Positions 1 to 12,700 of a DNA stretch of 64,000 nucleotides are shown one piece after another (within the stretch, counting starts at the first letter, position 1; the number at the start of each line of letters is the position of its first letter). The stretch comes from Coffea arabica (taxonomy: Eukaryota > Streptophyta > Magnoliopsida > Gentianales > Rubiaceae). The notes under the pieces are model-generated. The model had not been told where the DNA came from. It saw only the letters and a list, made by a program, of their open reading frames with translations, and searched no databases. The stretch covers positions 12,670,466 through 12,734,465 of the forward strand of contig NC_092322.1 in NCBI RefSeq assembly GCF_036785885.1, given 5' to 3'. The position numbers and the translations under genes were made by a program.

Positions 1-3000
1 GATCATTCTGTACATCTAAAGCAAGAAATGGTATGGAATAAAACATAAACATCAATAATAAATAGGTTCAAGGAAAGAATATAAGATCATTTCCATGAAA
101 ATTTTCTTTTTATACCAAAATAAATAAATACATACATAAAATAAAAAAGAAACGGGTGAGGTCTAATATGGACATAATAATTTTGGTTGATCAAGATGAG
201 AAAACTAGCTCTTTTTTTTTTTATTAACCTTTTTCACATATATCTACCTTAAAAGTGATGGTACACATAATATGGACTAAATCTAATGCTTTAGTTACAC
301 AAAATATAAACATATAAACTACCCATATGCATCACATATTCACATAAATGTATTATAAATAATGCTTCCCAATACTGTAGGCATTTTATTAAGAAAAAAA
401 AGGTATAATTTGACGTGTTTACTAGTTAGCTTCTTGGTCAAATCTAACAATATGCTGCCATGCCATAATGGTCTGGGATCTAGGAAGCAGCCAGGCAAGA
501 AAATTAATCATGAGAAGACAAATGTATGACATGGGGAGCTTTTAACTTTTTTTTAAGACTTTGTAGATTATGTTTTATAGTCATTGTTTAGTCATTACGT
601 AAAGAAAAAAACTGTCTTGATACTTCTAATAATACGAAGTATTATACGATTAAAGATGAAGAGTCTGACATGATTTCGTAGTATATATGTCATGCAGACT
701 TTGTTTTAACCACTTCATAGACATTTGGAAGTTACATGTAGTTTATCTCCATGTCTTTATTCCTTCTTTCTTTTCAGGTCATAAAAATATTAAATTCTTG
801 TTTTCAATTCAACTTAGGTCACCAATCTTGCAGGTGGTTTCCCATCCTTCACCAACATTACAATAAATGAGTCTAAAAATTGTAAGATTATGATCATGTC
901 TCCTAGAAGGTGATCAAAATTAGAATCAGCATGTGAACAATTAAACTAATTACCTAACTATAGTTTTGACCAAAAGGTTTCATAAATATCAAGCTCTAAG
1001 CATTTTGTCAGCAAGCAAGCTGAGTGACATCTTCTTTATATATAGTGAAAATCAGCCATTTGGCACATTTTCACTGTGCAAGCCTGGCTTGAGAGATGAC
1101 CTATCTGCTAGTTGAATTTTTGAAGTGAGCTCAGCATATAAATCTTAGATTAAAATAATTACAATAGGGTTCGAAATTTATTACAAGAGTTTACAAATTC
1201 AATCATGTAAATGTGGAAGTTGATGGATGCATGCGCCTAATTACGCATGGTTGATGATTTAAGGCCGATTCTTTTTTTTTTTTCCCCTTTTCTGTTCTAT
1301 TTTTTCCTCTCAGTTTTGCATAAACTAATTAAGGGACTGCTTAGAAAAAAGGGTAAGTGGAATAATGGTACTATGACTGATCAGTTTTGATTCTTCGTAA
1401 GAATGACTATTTGGAGCCTGTATCAGAATTAAATTGTACTAGTTAGCTAGGCAACATGTCTCGTTGGATTGTCGAGAAGGTCTTGATTTAATAGTTAAAA
1501 TTGAGGGTTTAGAGATCAAAGGTCCTAAATTCTAATTAAAAGTCTCGTTGAATTTTCTGTCTGTGCAAAGATAGCCGGTAGATTGATGTCGTTCTCCATT
1601 AAAAGAGGGAAAAAAATGGAATTCTTGGTAGCTGATTCTTCACTCTAGGTGGAGAAAATGTATGTTAGTTTCTTTCGATCATTGTGAGAAAAGCATCCAA
1701 ATTCAAAATAATTGGAAAACTATTGAAGTTGAAAAAAAACACCTTTTACTTCCAAATCTAGATCTAATTAATATTGAGCTAATTACAAGCATTTCAATCC
1801 AAACAAGTGCCATGCATGGAGACGGCAATTTTGCCGAGATAGCACTTTAACAGATAGTATAAAAACAAGCTAAAAGAAGAGTGGGAACTGGGAAGACATA
1901 TATCTTCATGGATCTGAACCAGTGGATTTCCTTTTTGTGATGATGTATTCGGACATTCAATTTAGCCTTGAGATAAATTAAAATTCACATTGCAAGTTTG
2001 GCAATGGATGGTAATGATTAGCATATGTACACAAAAACAGGGTTTTGCTTTATCTTAATAGCTAGTTAAGACCTCTAAAATGTACAAGACTCCTAACTAT
2101 CAAAATTATGTCTTAGAATCTAAAGGAGGATGATTTGTTCATTAAAGAAGTATAGTTGGGGTTTATTAATTTCTTTAAAATTTAATATGTAGGCCAGCAA
2201 AAGTAATAGTTTCCTTGTCATTCTTTTTTAAGTCGGATGAGACATGTAGAATCTAAAGAGGCACAACAAATAACAATTAAAGAAGAAATGAAGCATATAT
2301 GCTTGTCCAGTTGTCCCACTCCATTTGTTGTTGCTTTTTTCAGCCGTAGTAGATACCCTGTTATTGGCATGAAACTGAAAGCAAAACCTACAATGCTTTG
2401 TGCATCAAGATATATATATATATATGTATGTATGTGCCTAGCTATTTTAACTAAGGGAATTGATCCAAACACGTAAAAGGCAACCACCATTTTCAATTTT
2501 GGGAAAGAAAAAAGAATGATTGAATGTAGTGAATCTTGAAATGAAAATTGAAAAACTTCCATGTTTTTGCTTTGCGCCTTTAAATATTGTTGAAACTTGA
2601 AAGATCAATTGTAATTGGAGACAAGAAGATCAAACAAAATTCTTGACACATCTTATAGGGGAACCATCCATGTCCTTTCCAAACATCATTTCCCATCTAG
2701 GGTAAGGCAATTTCCCATGCATGGGAAAATCTCTACCATTAAATCTAAACTCAGTTATATTGTGTTCATGCATGCACATGCACTTGCACTTGCTTTAACT
2801 TTCTTCATCGAACTTTTGGTCATCTGCTTTGAATGTGTGGACTGCATATAATGCGATCTAAGCCAAGAAATATTACTGGACAGTCAAAATATACCATAAG
2901 CTGCAGCATCGGATAGCAATGAACAATGTGGGAGACTATATTCTGTTGAAAATTCTGAAGTTGGAAGAACTTTTTGGACCACTACTCTACTGCTCTAGGA

Positions 3001-4242
3001 AGAAAAAGATTCATGTTCTGCAGCAAAGAAAGTATACGGCACCACCAGCTCTTCGAAATCTGCATCTTGTACTCTAGATATCATGCCGAAGAAGCATCAA
3101 GCCTGCTCAAAAAAACCCAAGTTGGAGATTAGTTAAAGAGTAAATTGATAGAGAAACTCAGGTGTAATGAGACATGAATGAAGCTATTAATAGTCGATTA
3201 TTTTCTCTTCAATTGATTGAGAAATTATTGCAACGAGACATGAACTACACATGTATAGGAGTTAGGACCATGTATGATGTATCTACTTTCATTGTCTGAA
3301 TAACTCCTATGATTTGTAAGTCTTCGACCTCATGTATCTAGCCAGATAAGCTTTAGCTAGTGATTGGAAGGCCTTACAACTGAAAAGACAAGCTATATAT
3401 AAAATACAATTACTACTGTGTGTAACAATCTACCACGTACTGACATTAATTAAAGAATTCCAGATGAATATTTTCCTTTTCTTTTCTTTTTCCTTTTCCT
3501 TTCTGGTTTTAGCTGAGGAATAAATCCTCTCGAGAAAGGATGGGGCATGGAATTCTGAAAAGAAAATGAAAATAAAATAGGAGTTTTGGGGCTGTGTAGG
3601 ATTTGATGCTTGAAATTGCTATGCAACCACATGTTCATGGCTTGATGCTTTATATCTCAGATAACAATTGCTTATAAATGTACACCTTGTAAACATAAGT
3701 GTACATCAAATCCTTATCAATTTGACGATATTTGCTGTAAACAAAGGCCAGGACAGATCAGGCTAGTTAGGTTGTCAGTTGGTGAACATTTTATCCTTCA
3801 ATTGACCAAAAAGGCGGTTGTACAGGACTGTAGCTAGCAGAGTGCCAATCTGATATCAGCCTTTAGCTTATGGAGTATCTGATGGTGGGGATTCACTTGT
3901 TTAACAAGTGGAAAATATTGAGGGAGCCTGCAAAAGCAAAAGAAACACTAATACTACATAATTTAAACCAAATAAATCTCTTCAAATGTTATAAAACCGT
4001 CATATATTTAGTTACTAATTAATGTGGCCGTTTGACCTGATCAGGAAGATGTTGAATAATTTCACAGAACCAGCTATCTGCTACTGATATTCAATTGGAG
4101 ACATCAGCTAAAATTTGAATAGGAATTTCTTCTGCTACAAGATTCTAGACTTCCCTTCTTCCTTTGCATGATTTCTTTAATTATCAGGTGATATTTTCAT
4201 TTGTTTTCTCTGTCAACATCAGACCGCCTTTCCACTACTTTC
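1..4242. other. gene-free AT-rich flank
   Basis: No coding region can be supported here. The open frames are short, lack recognisable domains and overlap on opposite strands, for example around 2218-2562. The DNA is AT-rich with poly-T runs near 211 and 1270 and a short TA/TATG microsatellite at about 2410-2432. The last part before the NF-YB gene probably contains its promoter and is CT-rich. Confidence 0.6.
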
Positions 4243-4248
4243 TATATA
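4243..4248 (+). promoter_or_regulatory. candidate TATA box of NF-YB gene
   Basis: A TATATA stretch lies about 145 bases before the NF-YB start codon, followed by a pyrimidine-rich and C-rich leader (AACCCCCCCTCACCCC near 4280). The spacing fits a transcript start near 4275 and a 5' leader of roughly 115 bases. This is inferred from composition and position only. Confidence 0.4.
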
Positions 4249-4389
4249 TTGTTCCTTTATGCCTTCTTTGGTTAGCTTAAAAACCCCCCCTCACCCCATC
4301 CCTCATTTCACAACATTCCACAAGCCCAAAAAACTCTTCCAAACGTTTAAACCTTTCTTCCACAACGTCTCTGCATTGCCTACTCAATC

Positions 4390-5055
4390 ATGACCGGAAA
4401 AAAGAGCCAAAACAGCCCAGTGGGAAGTCCATTATCGGGTAACGTCTCCGATTGCTCATCTAAGGAGCAAGACCGCTTTCTTCCGATAGCAAATGTTAGC
4501 CGGATCATGAAGAAATCACTCCCTGCAAACGCAAAAATATCAAAAGAAGCGAAGGAAACCGTCCAAGAATGTGTATCTGAGTTCATTAGCTTCATCACGG
4601 GCGAAGCGTCGGATAAATGTCAAAGGGAAAAGAGGAAGACCATCAATGGTGATGATCTTTTGTGGGCTATGACAACATTGGGGTTTGAGAATTATGTCAG
4701 TCCATTGAAGGTTTATCTCAACAAGTATAGGGAAAATGAAGGTGACAAAAGTTCCATGGTCAGAGAAGAGGATCAGCTTCCACCTATTAGTCCGAACAAA
4801 ACCAGTAGTGGCCATGGTGAAGTGTCTAGAGGTAATGATCCCATATCAGCAAGGCCTAATTTTCAGACTCTTTCCAATGCTTATTATTCACTTGATTCAA
4901 AGGGGGCCTCAAAAGGCCATGGAGATCCAGGAAGGATGATTGGCTATAGTGAGAATTTGATGGCCGGTGCCTACAATATTGGCAAAATCCATGAAATTGA
5001 GGGAAGTGGTAATAGGGTCATCACCACTAATCTTCATCATGGGATTGAGTGGTAG
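4390..5055 (+). CDS. NF-YB transcription factor subunit (intronless)
   Basis: The product is the B subunit of the heterotrimeric CCAAT-binding factor NF-Y. It pairs with NF-YC through a histone fold, enters the nucleus, and joins NF-YA or CONSTANS-type partners on DNA. The 221-residue protein has a short Ser-rich N-terminus (residues 1-25), then the conserved core from about 26 to 118: [15 protein letters not shown], the helix around [20 protein letters not shown], and [14 protein letters not shown]. The D of the DRFLPIANV block, usual in non-LEC1 types, is present. The tail (120-221) is low in conservation and rich in Ser, Gly and Asn. The core resembles the NF-YB2/NF-YB3 group with some NF-YB1/8/10 traits, so no number is assigned. 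The gene has no intron, as is usual for several NF-YB members. The ATG chosen begins the only long frame and follows a CT-rich leader. Confidence 0.95.
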   Translation: MTGKKSQNSPVGSPLSGNVSDCSSKEQDRFLPIANVSRIMKKSLPANAKISKEAKETVQECVSEFISFITGEASDKCQREKRKTINGDDLLWAMTTLGFENYVSPLKVYLNKYRENEGDKSSMVREEDQLPPISPNKTSSGHGEVSRGNDPISARPNFQTLSNAYYSLDSKGASKGHGDPGRMIGYSENLMAGAYNIGKIHEIEGSGNRVITTNLHHGIEW

Positions 5056-6413
5056 ACTTGGGAATATATATACATATATATAAGATGCCACATATATATA
5101 ATATTAATAATAATTTATGACTTTTTTGTTTGGACTTTAATTTTATTAGCTTTTTGTTACCATGACTATAATTATAATGAAGCATTTTGACTAGAATGCA
5201 ATTTGGGGGACTATTCATGTTTTCGATGTATATTAGGCTAAAATATATGTATTTCTTTTTTCAAGACTGTCTTCTTGGTGATTATATCATATTACTTGTA
5301 ATGGGATTTTCATTTCACGGTTATGGAGTAACTACTTTGGCAGCTAAAAAGGGATAATTCCTTGAGGGATTAATTGCAATTAGCCGCTTGAATGTGGGGC
5401 TTAATTCAAGGTTAATTTCACGGCTATATTTGCACTTTGCCTCACTTAATGTATACAATAGGCACTTTACACGTAATTAATATATATATATATATTATGC
5501 ATTAGGAGTGACAGTGGGGTGCATCGTAGATCTAATTGAGGGGTAGGGAGGGGCCGCCGCACCAAGATTTGAAAATTTCTTTCATAGTCTTTGAAATTAA
5601 TTAAATTTTCACTTATATCCTAATAGAAATAAGATTTTGTCCCTCTAAAATTTTGTAATAAAATTTTGTAAATCCTTCAACATCCCCTTAAAAGTTAACA
5701 TTTTCCATGTAAATAGTAGTGTTTACTCCTCAAAATTTTTAAAATACATAAGGATACCTTCTTAAATGTACAGTTTTACTAATGTTGCTCTCCAGTCCCT
5801 TACCCACCTATGTTTTGAAACTCGGACCAAGTAATGACTCAATAGAACTCAGAGGTTAATGGATTCGATTGGTTAGGCTCAAGGTCGAACTGAATAACAT
5901 TATAATGATGTCATAAATATATTTGTAATTATATATATGAAATAAATATATAGAATAAATATATACTCATAGTGATTTCTCGTACATATTGAGGGGTCAA
6001 ATTAATGACAACCAAGTCAAACACAATTGATGGTAAAGTATACAAAGCACTCTGGCAAAAACATTTTTGAGTAACATATAATAATATTAATAAGTCTCTA
6101 ATTCTATAAGATGAGAAATTTATAATGAAAATATGAATCATTGTCAAAATGAAAAAACTAAGGTTGCAATTTGCAAATGAGTAATAAAAGAATTCCATAT
6201 GTGTAATTATAATTGTTCAACATATTAAGGGGTCAAAGTACATAATATGAGAAAAGTTTTCCTTCTTCTTTCTTCTTCTCCGCCCGTCCGCCATTAAGAG
6301 CTTTCCACATTCTAGATCTTTATGTCGCGCGCCACAAAGTTTCCAGTTCACGTGCTTGGTTTTTTTTTTTTTTTTTTTTTTTTCTAATGGTTTCTTTTAC
6401 ACTCTCTTCTTCT

Positions 6414-6438
6414 TCTCTCTCTCTCTCTCTCTCTCTCT
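6414..6438. repeat. (CT)n microsatellite
   Basis: A pure CT run directly follows a long poly-T tract and TCT-rich DNA, giving more than 150 bases of almost strand-pure pyrimidine. Confidence 0.9.
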
Positions 6439-7573
6439 TTTTAATCTTTCTTTTACCATTCTTGATTTCTTTTTCTTTTCTTTTGATTTTAGATCTTTTC
6501 ACTCTTTCTCACGTGAGACTTCTTCATCTCTTCTTCTTTTCCTTTCATACATTTTTCTCTTGATTTCAAATCTATTAAACATTTGACCAAATCTCGAGCT
6601 TTTAGCTAGAGTTGCAATGGAAATTCAGCAAAAATAGAAAATGGCAAAAAACCCAAATTTTTTGGATTTATTGGTTCACGGTCAAATCGGGTTCTGATCG
6701 AGTTCCTTGCAACTGATTTTTAATATTCATTTGGAAAAGAGAACTAGCCGATTCTCAATTAAATTGATTGAACTTACCAATCCATTTCGAATTTAAAAAC
6801 ACAGCTGCCCACCCCATTTAGGGTAGGGGAGAGAGATGGCCCACCTGCTTCGTTGGTTACCTACAGAACATGTACTACGATTATCGGATGCTTGTACGTA
6901 TTGTCATTTCTAATTGTAGAGGACATAGTATAAATGAGCTCCAAATTCAAAGTTACTAAATTAATTATGCAACCTTGTTTCCCCAAAAAAAAAAAAAAAA
7001 AAAAAATCTAATGCATGCTTTCCTTAGTCTAAGTATTCCACATTTGAGATAATGGCCTGTATTACACTTCTTTGCCACTCGAAATCAAGGAAGCCAGAGG
7101 CTAGAAACCTCCATAATTTAGCAGTGGAAAAAGTGGAGAAAGCTAATGTTATATATCACCCATGTCTCCCATGAGCCAGCTTTTGGTGATGCCCCAGTGA
7201 TTTAGACTAAAAGAGAAGTTTAATCATACTCAGGATGCATCTTCCATCACGAAAAACTTGTGGTCCTTGAAAAGTCATTACAACTAATCTCAATAGGAAA
7301 AGATGCACTCTTGTTGTCATATTGACAAGGTTCATTTATTTAAGGAGGAAAAACATGTAAATCACTCGTGTAGTTATATGATAAGATTTTGTACACAATT
7401 CATTGAATATATAAACTTTTTTTTTTTTTGAAAAAAAAAACAACTTTATCAATGCAATTGTTAAAAATCGTCCAGCACTATTTGCTTAACAAAATCCAAA
7501 AAAGAGTTTCAAAGAAGCTCAACTTGATTAGCGACTCTAGAATATTGGATTAAAGTGTGTGCGCTCTCTCAAT

Positions 7574-7708
7574 GAGTGTGTTTGGATCCAGATGATTTGA
7601 GATAAAATAATTTGTTTTACAAATTTTAATTATTTTTTTTATCTTACATACATCACATCACAAAAAGTGTTACAATAATTATTTCAAATAATTCATCCAA
7701 ACAAACTC
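7574..7708. mobile_element. short MITE-like inverted repeat, GTTTGGAT family
   Basis: The two ends are inverted copies: GAGTGTGTTTGGATCCAGAT on the left, and on the right, read in reverse, GAGTTTGTTTGGATGAATTA. The middle is AT-rich. The 135-bp size and lack of coding capacity fit a MITE. A relative with the same end motif lies at 49195-49340. No convincing target duplication was seen. Confidence 0.6.
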
Positions 7709-8300
7709 CTGTCCAAATAAACTGAGTGTATAAGTTACATCCATCTCAATTACAAACCCTATATCTGAGAAAATTTCCTCAGAGCTATTGATCAAGCGTA
7801 ACAACTGAGCTAGCATCTCCCTCCAAGATAAAACTAGGACATGAAGTCTTGTGAGTAATTTGTGTAGATCAATTTCATTCCATTATAAATGAAATAAGTG
7901 ATGAAAAAAACGAAGAAAGGAAAGAGAAACAAAAACCAAAAAATACAAGTCCATCCAATATGGCATCACAAAGAGGGAATTTCCAAGAGTCAAAATTAAA
8001 AATGACCCCACCAACACAACACACATATTCATAAGCATATCCAAAACCATTATTATGTCCCCGAAAAAAAAGGTGGAAAATCAGCAACCCGTTGACCAAG
8101 TTACCGGTGTCCCTTTCATAACTCACAGTTTTTTGTATGAGTGTTTCGATAAATGGACTCTGCGAAGACACTTCAAAAGCCGGCAACTTTTGAAGTGCTC
8201 CGCAGCACTTAACTACTAAACCCCCCAAACCCCCCCAAGCGATGTGGGAACTTAACCCCACAGGACCGGTGTCCAATTCCCCCAAATTTGTTGAAACACT

Positions 8301-8818
8301 TAGGCCTGTCAACGGGTCGGGTCTAGATCCGGATCCGTGAAATTAATGCGGGTATGGATAGGGATTTAATTCCGTTTTCCGGATCCGGATCCGGATCCGT
8401 TTTGTCAAACAAAAAAACGGGTCGGATACGGAATATAGTATTCCGGTCCGTATTAGACCCGGATCCGGATATAAATGAATTAATAATTTAAAAAATATAT
8501 ATTTATCAATATAATTTGATTAGGATGATGTATTTTAATAAAGTTAATTTGATTTCTTTTCTTATTTGATTTTTTCTTTGCATTAGTTAGAAATTAGTTT
8601 ACAAATATATTTTTTTCTCATTTTTATTAGAAATTATAAAATTTGATAAATTTGTTCGGATAGACCCGGATCCGGATCCGGGACCGCCGGATCCGGATCC
8701 GAAACGTAGAATAAAGGACCCGTCGGGTAAACGGGTCGGGTCCGGATCCGGCATAGTAATTCGGGTCCGGGTCCGAAATAATGAATTCCGACCCGGACCC
8801 GGCCCGTTGACAGCCCTA
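8301..8818. mobile_element. hAT-type MITE with CCGGAT-rich arms
   Basis: The ends are near-perfect inverted repeats: TAGGCCTGTCAACGGGTCGG on the left, and TAGGGCTGTCAACGGGCCGG on the right in reverse. The element is flanked on both sides by the 8-bp duplication GAAACACT (8293-8300 and 8819-8826), the length made by hAT transposases. The arms are built from repeated GGATCC/CCGGAT units around an AT-rich centre (about 8470-8640). It has no transposase. It sits about 300 bases upstream of the presumed first RKP exon, so it may lie in that promoter. The open frames on the minus strand here are by-products of the repeats. Confidence 0.9.
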
Positions 8819-9089
8819 GAAACACTGTTCTCCGTTCCATTCGCCGTCATCCAGAACCCAAAAATAAAAAAATCCGCCACGTCATCCTTCAAGCATTTAA
8901 CCGACACGTGCCAGTTAGGGTTTCTTCTTTTAGTCCCCGACCCAACATATCGTTTTGACTCTCCGGACTTCTTGTAGTTCGTTCTAGCAGTAGTCTTCTA
9001 CCAAAAGAAGAAGGGGGAAAAAGGAAAAAAAACCTCAAACACAAATAATTACAAATAATTAAACCAAAAAATCAAATGTGGAAAAGTCG

Positions 9090-9262
9090 TTTTGTTTCCC
9101 ACTTTTTTCTCTCTTTCTCTGCCACTGCATCAATGGAGTCTTCGTAAAAACCCTAGTAATTTCATTTACTATTCTTCTTCTTCTTCTTCCGCCGCCTCTA
9201 CTATTTGGAGGAATTTGACCGTAAGAGGCTTTGGAGCTTATTTATTTGTGTCTTCTTCTGCT
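9090..9262 (+). other. probable 5' leader exon of RKP
   Basis: A CT-rich stretch with TCTTCTTCTTC runs, typical of plant 5' UTRs, ends in a good donor (GCT|GTAAGTAA, exon end 9262). A matching acceptor, TTTTTTCAG, ends at 9574, 130 bases before the RKP start codon. The intron of about 310 bases between them is T-rich. This is inferred from splice signals; the transcript start is not defined. Confidence 0.45.
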
Positions 9263-9704
9263 GTAAGTAATTCAAAATAACGTTTTATCCGTGAGGATTA
9301 TTGCTGTTTTTTACGCATATTCAGGTGTTTGTTTTGCCTTTGCTAATGACTTGTATTGTTTAGGATAGAAAGTTTGATGTTTGTTGATTTATAGGCGGGG
9401 TGGAGTTAGTATTTGCTTAATTGATCAGGTGAACTGGGGGGTTTAGGAATTTTGCTGAGTTAATGATTGGATTATGGTTGATTTTTCGATTGAGTTGATT
9501 AGGCATTAGAATATGCTTGTTTTAAGTGGAAGATAGTGAGATATTTGTTGTATGTTTTGGATTTCTTTTTTCAGGTGTAGGTGGGTAAGTTGTTCCTATG
9601 GTTGTGGAACGTGTTGGATTGTATAGATGTTTTGGTGAATTTAAGGTAAGGTAGGATAGGTTGCTTTTGGAATTCTGTTGTGGTGGTGTTTTGTTTTGGC
9701 GGGA

Positions 9705-12700
9705 ATGGCTGAGGACGGCCTACGAATTGGTGGGCTATCTCCTGGGTTGGCTGTAGTGTTAAACGGTGAAGATAGGAGAGAGGGCTCTCAAAGAAGTCGT
9801 CTTGTTTCGTACTGTGATGATTTTGGTGATCAGTCTGTGGAAAGGACTCTTGAACACATATTTGATCTTCCTTATAAGACCATTAATCAGCTGACATGTG
9901 CTGTAAATACTGGAGTAGTTCGTTCTATTATAAAGAATCACTTCAGGAAGTACCATGTAGATTTGGGGAGTGGTCGTGATGTAAATGGGGATGGGGTGTG
10001 TACCACTGCTGATGGTTGTGGTTCACAAGTTGTTGGGATTGAAGAGTCGAGCATTTGTGGCGATATTCGAATTACTAAGCCATCTTTGCTTTTGGAGAGT
10101 CATGCCTTGTTCAGCAGCGTGAGGGCGAATGCCTGTGTGTGGAAGGGGAGATGGATGTATGAAGTAACACTTGAATCTTCTGGTGTACAGCAGCTTGGTT
10201 GGGCTACTCTTTCCTGTCCTTTTTCTGATCATAAAGGTGTAGGGGATGCTGATGATTCCTATGCATATGATGGGAAAAGGGTCTGTAAATGGAACAAGGG
10301 AGCTGAGGCTTATGGCCAGTCTTGGGTTGTTGGTGATGTAATTGGGTGTTGCATAGATTCGGATCATGACGAGATTTCATTTTACAGAAATGGTGTCTCA
10401 CTTGGGGTTGCATTCAGAGGGATTCGTAAGATGGTTCCTGGATTGGGATATCATCCTGCAGTTTCATTGTCTCAAGGCGAATGTTGCGAGTTGAACTTTG
10501 GGGCATACCCTTTTAAATATCCTGTTGACGGTTTTCTTCCTATTCAGTCTCCCCCCAAAGTCAACTCCTTTGCTGTTCATTTGCTTTGTTGCTTCTCCAG
10601 GCTGTTAGAATTGCAGCATGAAGCGAGGGTGGGATTTGGGTCAGTTGAGAAATTTAGAAGATTGAAAAGATTTGCGTCATTCAAGGAACTTAATCACCCT
10701 GTCTCTCAAGGAGTATCTGAGGAATTATTTTCTTCTCTTGATATTGAAACTGGAAGTGCAGCATACATTGCAAGGGGTCCACTTTTGTCGTTCTTTTTGG
10801 AAGCCTTTAAAGTGCATCCACCACATGACTATACAAATTTGGACAGAATAATTGATTGCTTCCTAGAGATTCAGGACTCACGAATACTTTTTGAGCATCT
10901 TATATTAGCCCTTTCATCTGCATGCAAAACTGCTGTGTGGGTCCTTTCTGACTTTCCCTATTCAGGATCATATATCTATCTCGCTTTGGCATGTCATTTA
11001 TTAAGGAGAGAGGAACTGATGATTCTCTGGTGGAAGTCTGCAGATTTTGAATATATTTTTGAAGGATTCCTATCACGAAAGAGTCCTAACAAGCAGGATC
11101 TTCAATCTTTGATGCCTTCTGTCTGGTGGCCAGGTTCATGTGAAGACCTGTCCAGCGACAGTAGCATGGTTCTGACGACTACAGCTTTATCCGAAGCCAT
11201 CAATATGGTATGCCTTTGAGTGATTGCTTCTGATTACTTTTTTCCAACCTCTTGCTTTTGGAGAAATAATCACCTCGTTCTGCACATGCTCCTCTATTCT
11301 CACTGAAATTTAGAAAATCAATTACTGATTTTTTGGGAAGTTGAGACTTTAGAATGAACAGAGCTTTCTCCACTGATTAATTTAGAGAAGTAAAAAACTC
11401 TTTAGAAGAGCGATTACACATGTAAAAACTACTCATGGGTCATTTCTTGAAAATGAAGAACTTAAGTGTATCGGTAAGTTGCTTTGAAAAGGTAAAACAG
11501 TTGATTAGACAGAAAATGCACACTCTTCGATGTTTTTCTTGAAGTTTTCCGTTTCTGACAGGATTGCTTCATATGTTGATAGTATTTGGGTTCGGTATTG
11601 TATAAAAGGCGACACATAGGTTGATTGCATAATGGTACCTTAAATCATTAATAAAACTATAATATAATGGTGAAATGGATTTTTGTGGAGACACTAAAGG
11701 AGCAGTCAGTGATCTGTTCTCTATATTGTCCGTGCCCTTTCAATCTTCCTATTTTTTCCAAATGTACAAATACAATATTGTCCTTAGGTTCTTAGTATTT
11801 GTTGTAGTACTAGTTAAAAATTAGGCATTGCATTTTTCTTGAACGATCCTGAAATCTAGTTTTTAAAGGGGGGGACTAATATTGAGAATAGAACGAGCAT
11901 TTATAGTGGAAATGTGGCTGAAGCTGAGATTCCTGGATTGATGTTTGCCGCGTTTAAGTTCCATCTTTTGCAACTATTGTTCGAAAGATCAATGGAATTC
12001 TTCCAATTCTGTAAAAAAATATCTCATGGTCAAGGGACTTTATTTTTTGGAGGACCTGCAACTAAAAAGAAGGGGAAAAAATACTGGGGAAATTAGGAAT
12101 CTTAATTTTTAAACTGCATAGCTGGAATGCATTTATCCTTCAGCTTTGATTCTCCTGTGTTTGTCCTTGTAACTTACATTTCTTTGAGACTTAATCGAAT
12201 GGCCTGGAATACCTGATTTTGATTGAACTCTTTAGTGCATGGACTCTCTCTCTCTCTCCCTCTCTCGATATTCCCTGTCCACTATTATTCTGTAAATCTG
12301 GGTAGCTGCCAAGTATTTGGGAGAAATATTGCTTATCATAACAAGCAACTGTTGCTTTTTTAAAGTACCTTATACAATGCAATTGTTCAGTTCACTTTTG
12401 CTTTTGGACTTTTTTATTTTACAAAGTATGGCTTATCTTGATTTCCACATCCCAAAATAAATTGGGTTTGATTTGGGTGAAGCAAAATTTTGCATTATAG
12501 TTAAGCCGTTAGAAGACTAAATAATGTGTTTTTACAGGTTGAAGAGAAACATAGGGACCTGTGTTGCTTGGTAATGCAATTTATACCACCTGGAGATCCA
12601 CCACAGCTTCCAGGCTCAGTGTTTAAGACATTTTTGCAAAACCTTTTGCTCAAAAACAGGGGTGCAGACCGTAACTTACCGCCTCCTGGGGTTTCAAGCA

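Larger units (their letters stand above)
5056..8300. other. intergenic, repeats and low complexity, no gene
   Basis: The first 200 bases are the likely NF-YB 3' UTR. At 5818 a sequence CTATGTTTTGAAACTCGGAC matches the end of the hAT-type element at 45566, so a truncated relative probably starts there; no second end was found. Poly-T at 6360-6383 and (CT)n at 6414-6438 explain the open frames seen there. Poly-A lies at 6985-7006, and a palindromic element at 7574-7708. A hairpin with a USE-like motif at 8160-8244 is discussed under findings. No frame codes for a recognisable protein. Confidence 0.55.

Noticed and set aside
6320-6586. Phe/Ser-rich and Lys/Arg-rich open frames on both strands
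   Set aside because: They come from poly-T and (CT)n low-complexity DNA.
7875-8312. 145-codon minus-strand open frame
   Set aside because: It runs into the hAT element, crosses a hairpin and shows no domain. Composition is that of AT-rich repeats.
8599-8907. Pro/Gly/Arg-rich minus-strand open frames
   Set aside because: They are translations of the CCGGAT-rich arm of the hAT MITE.
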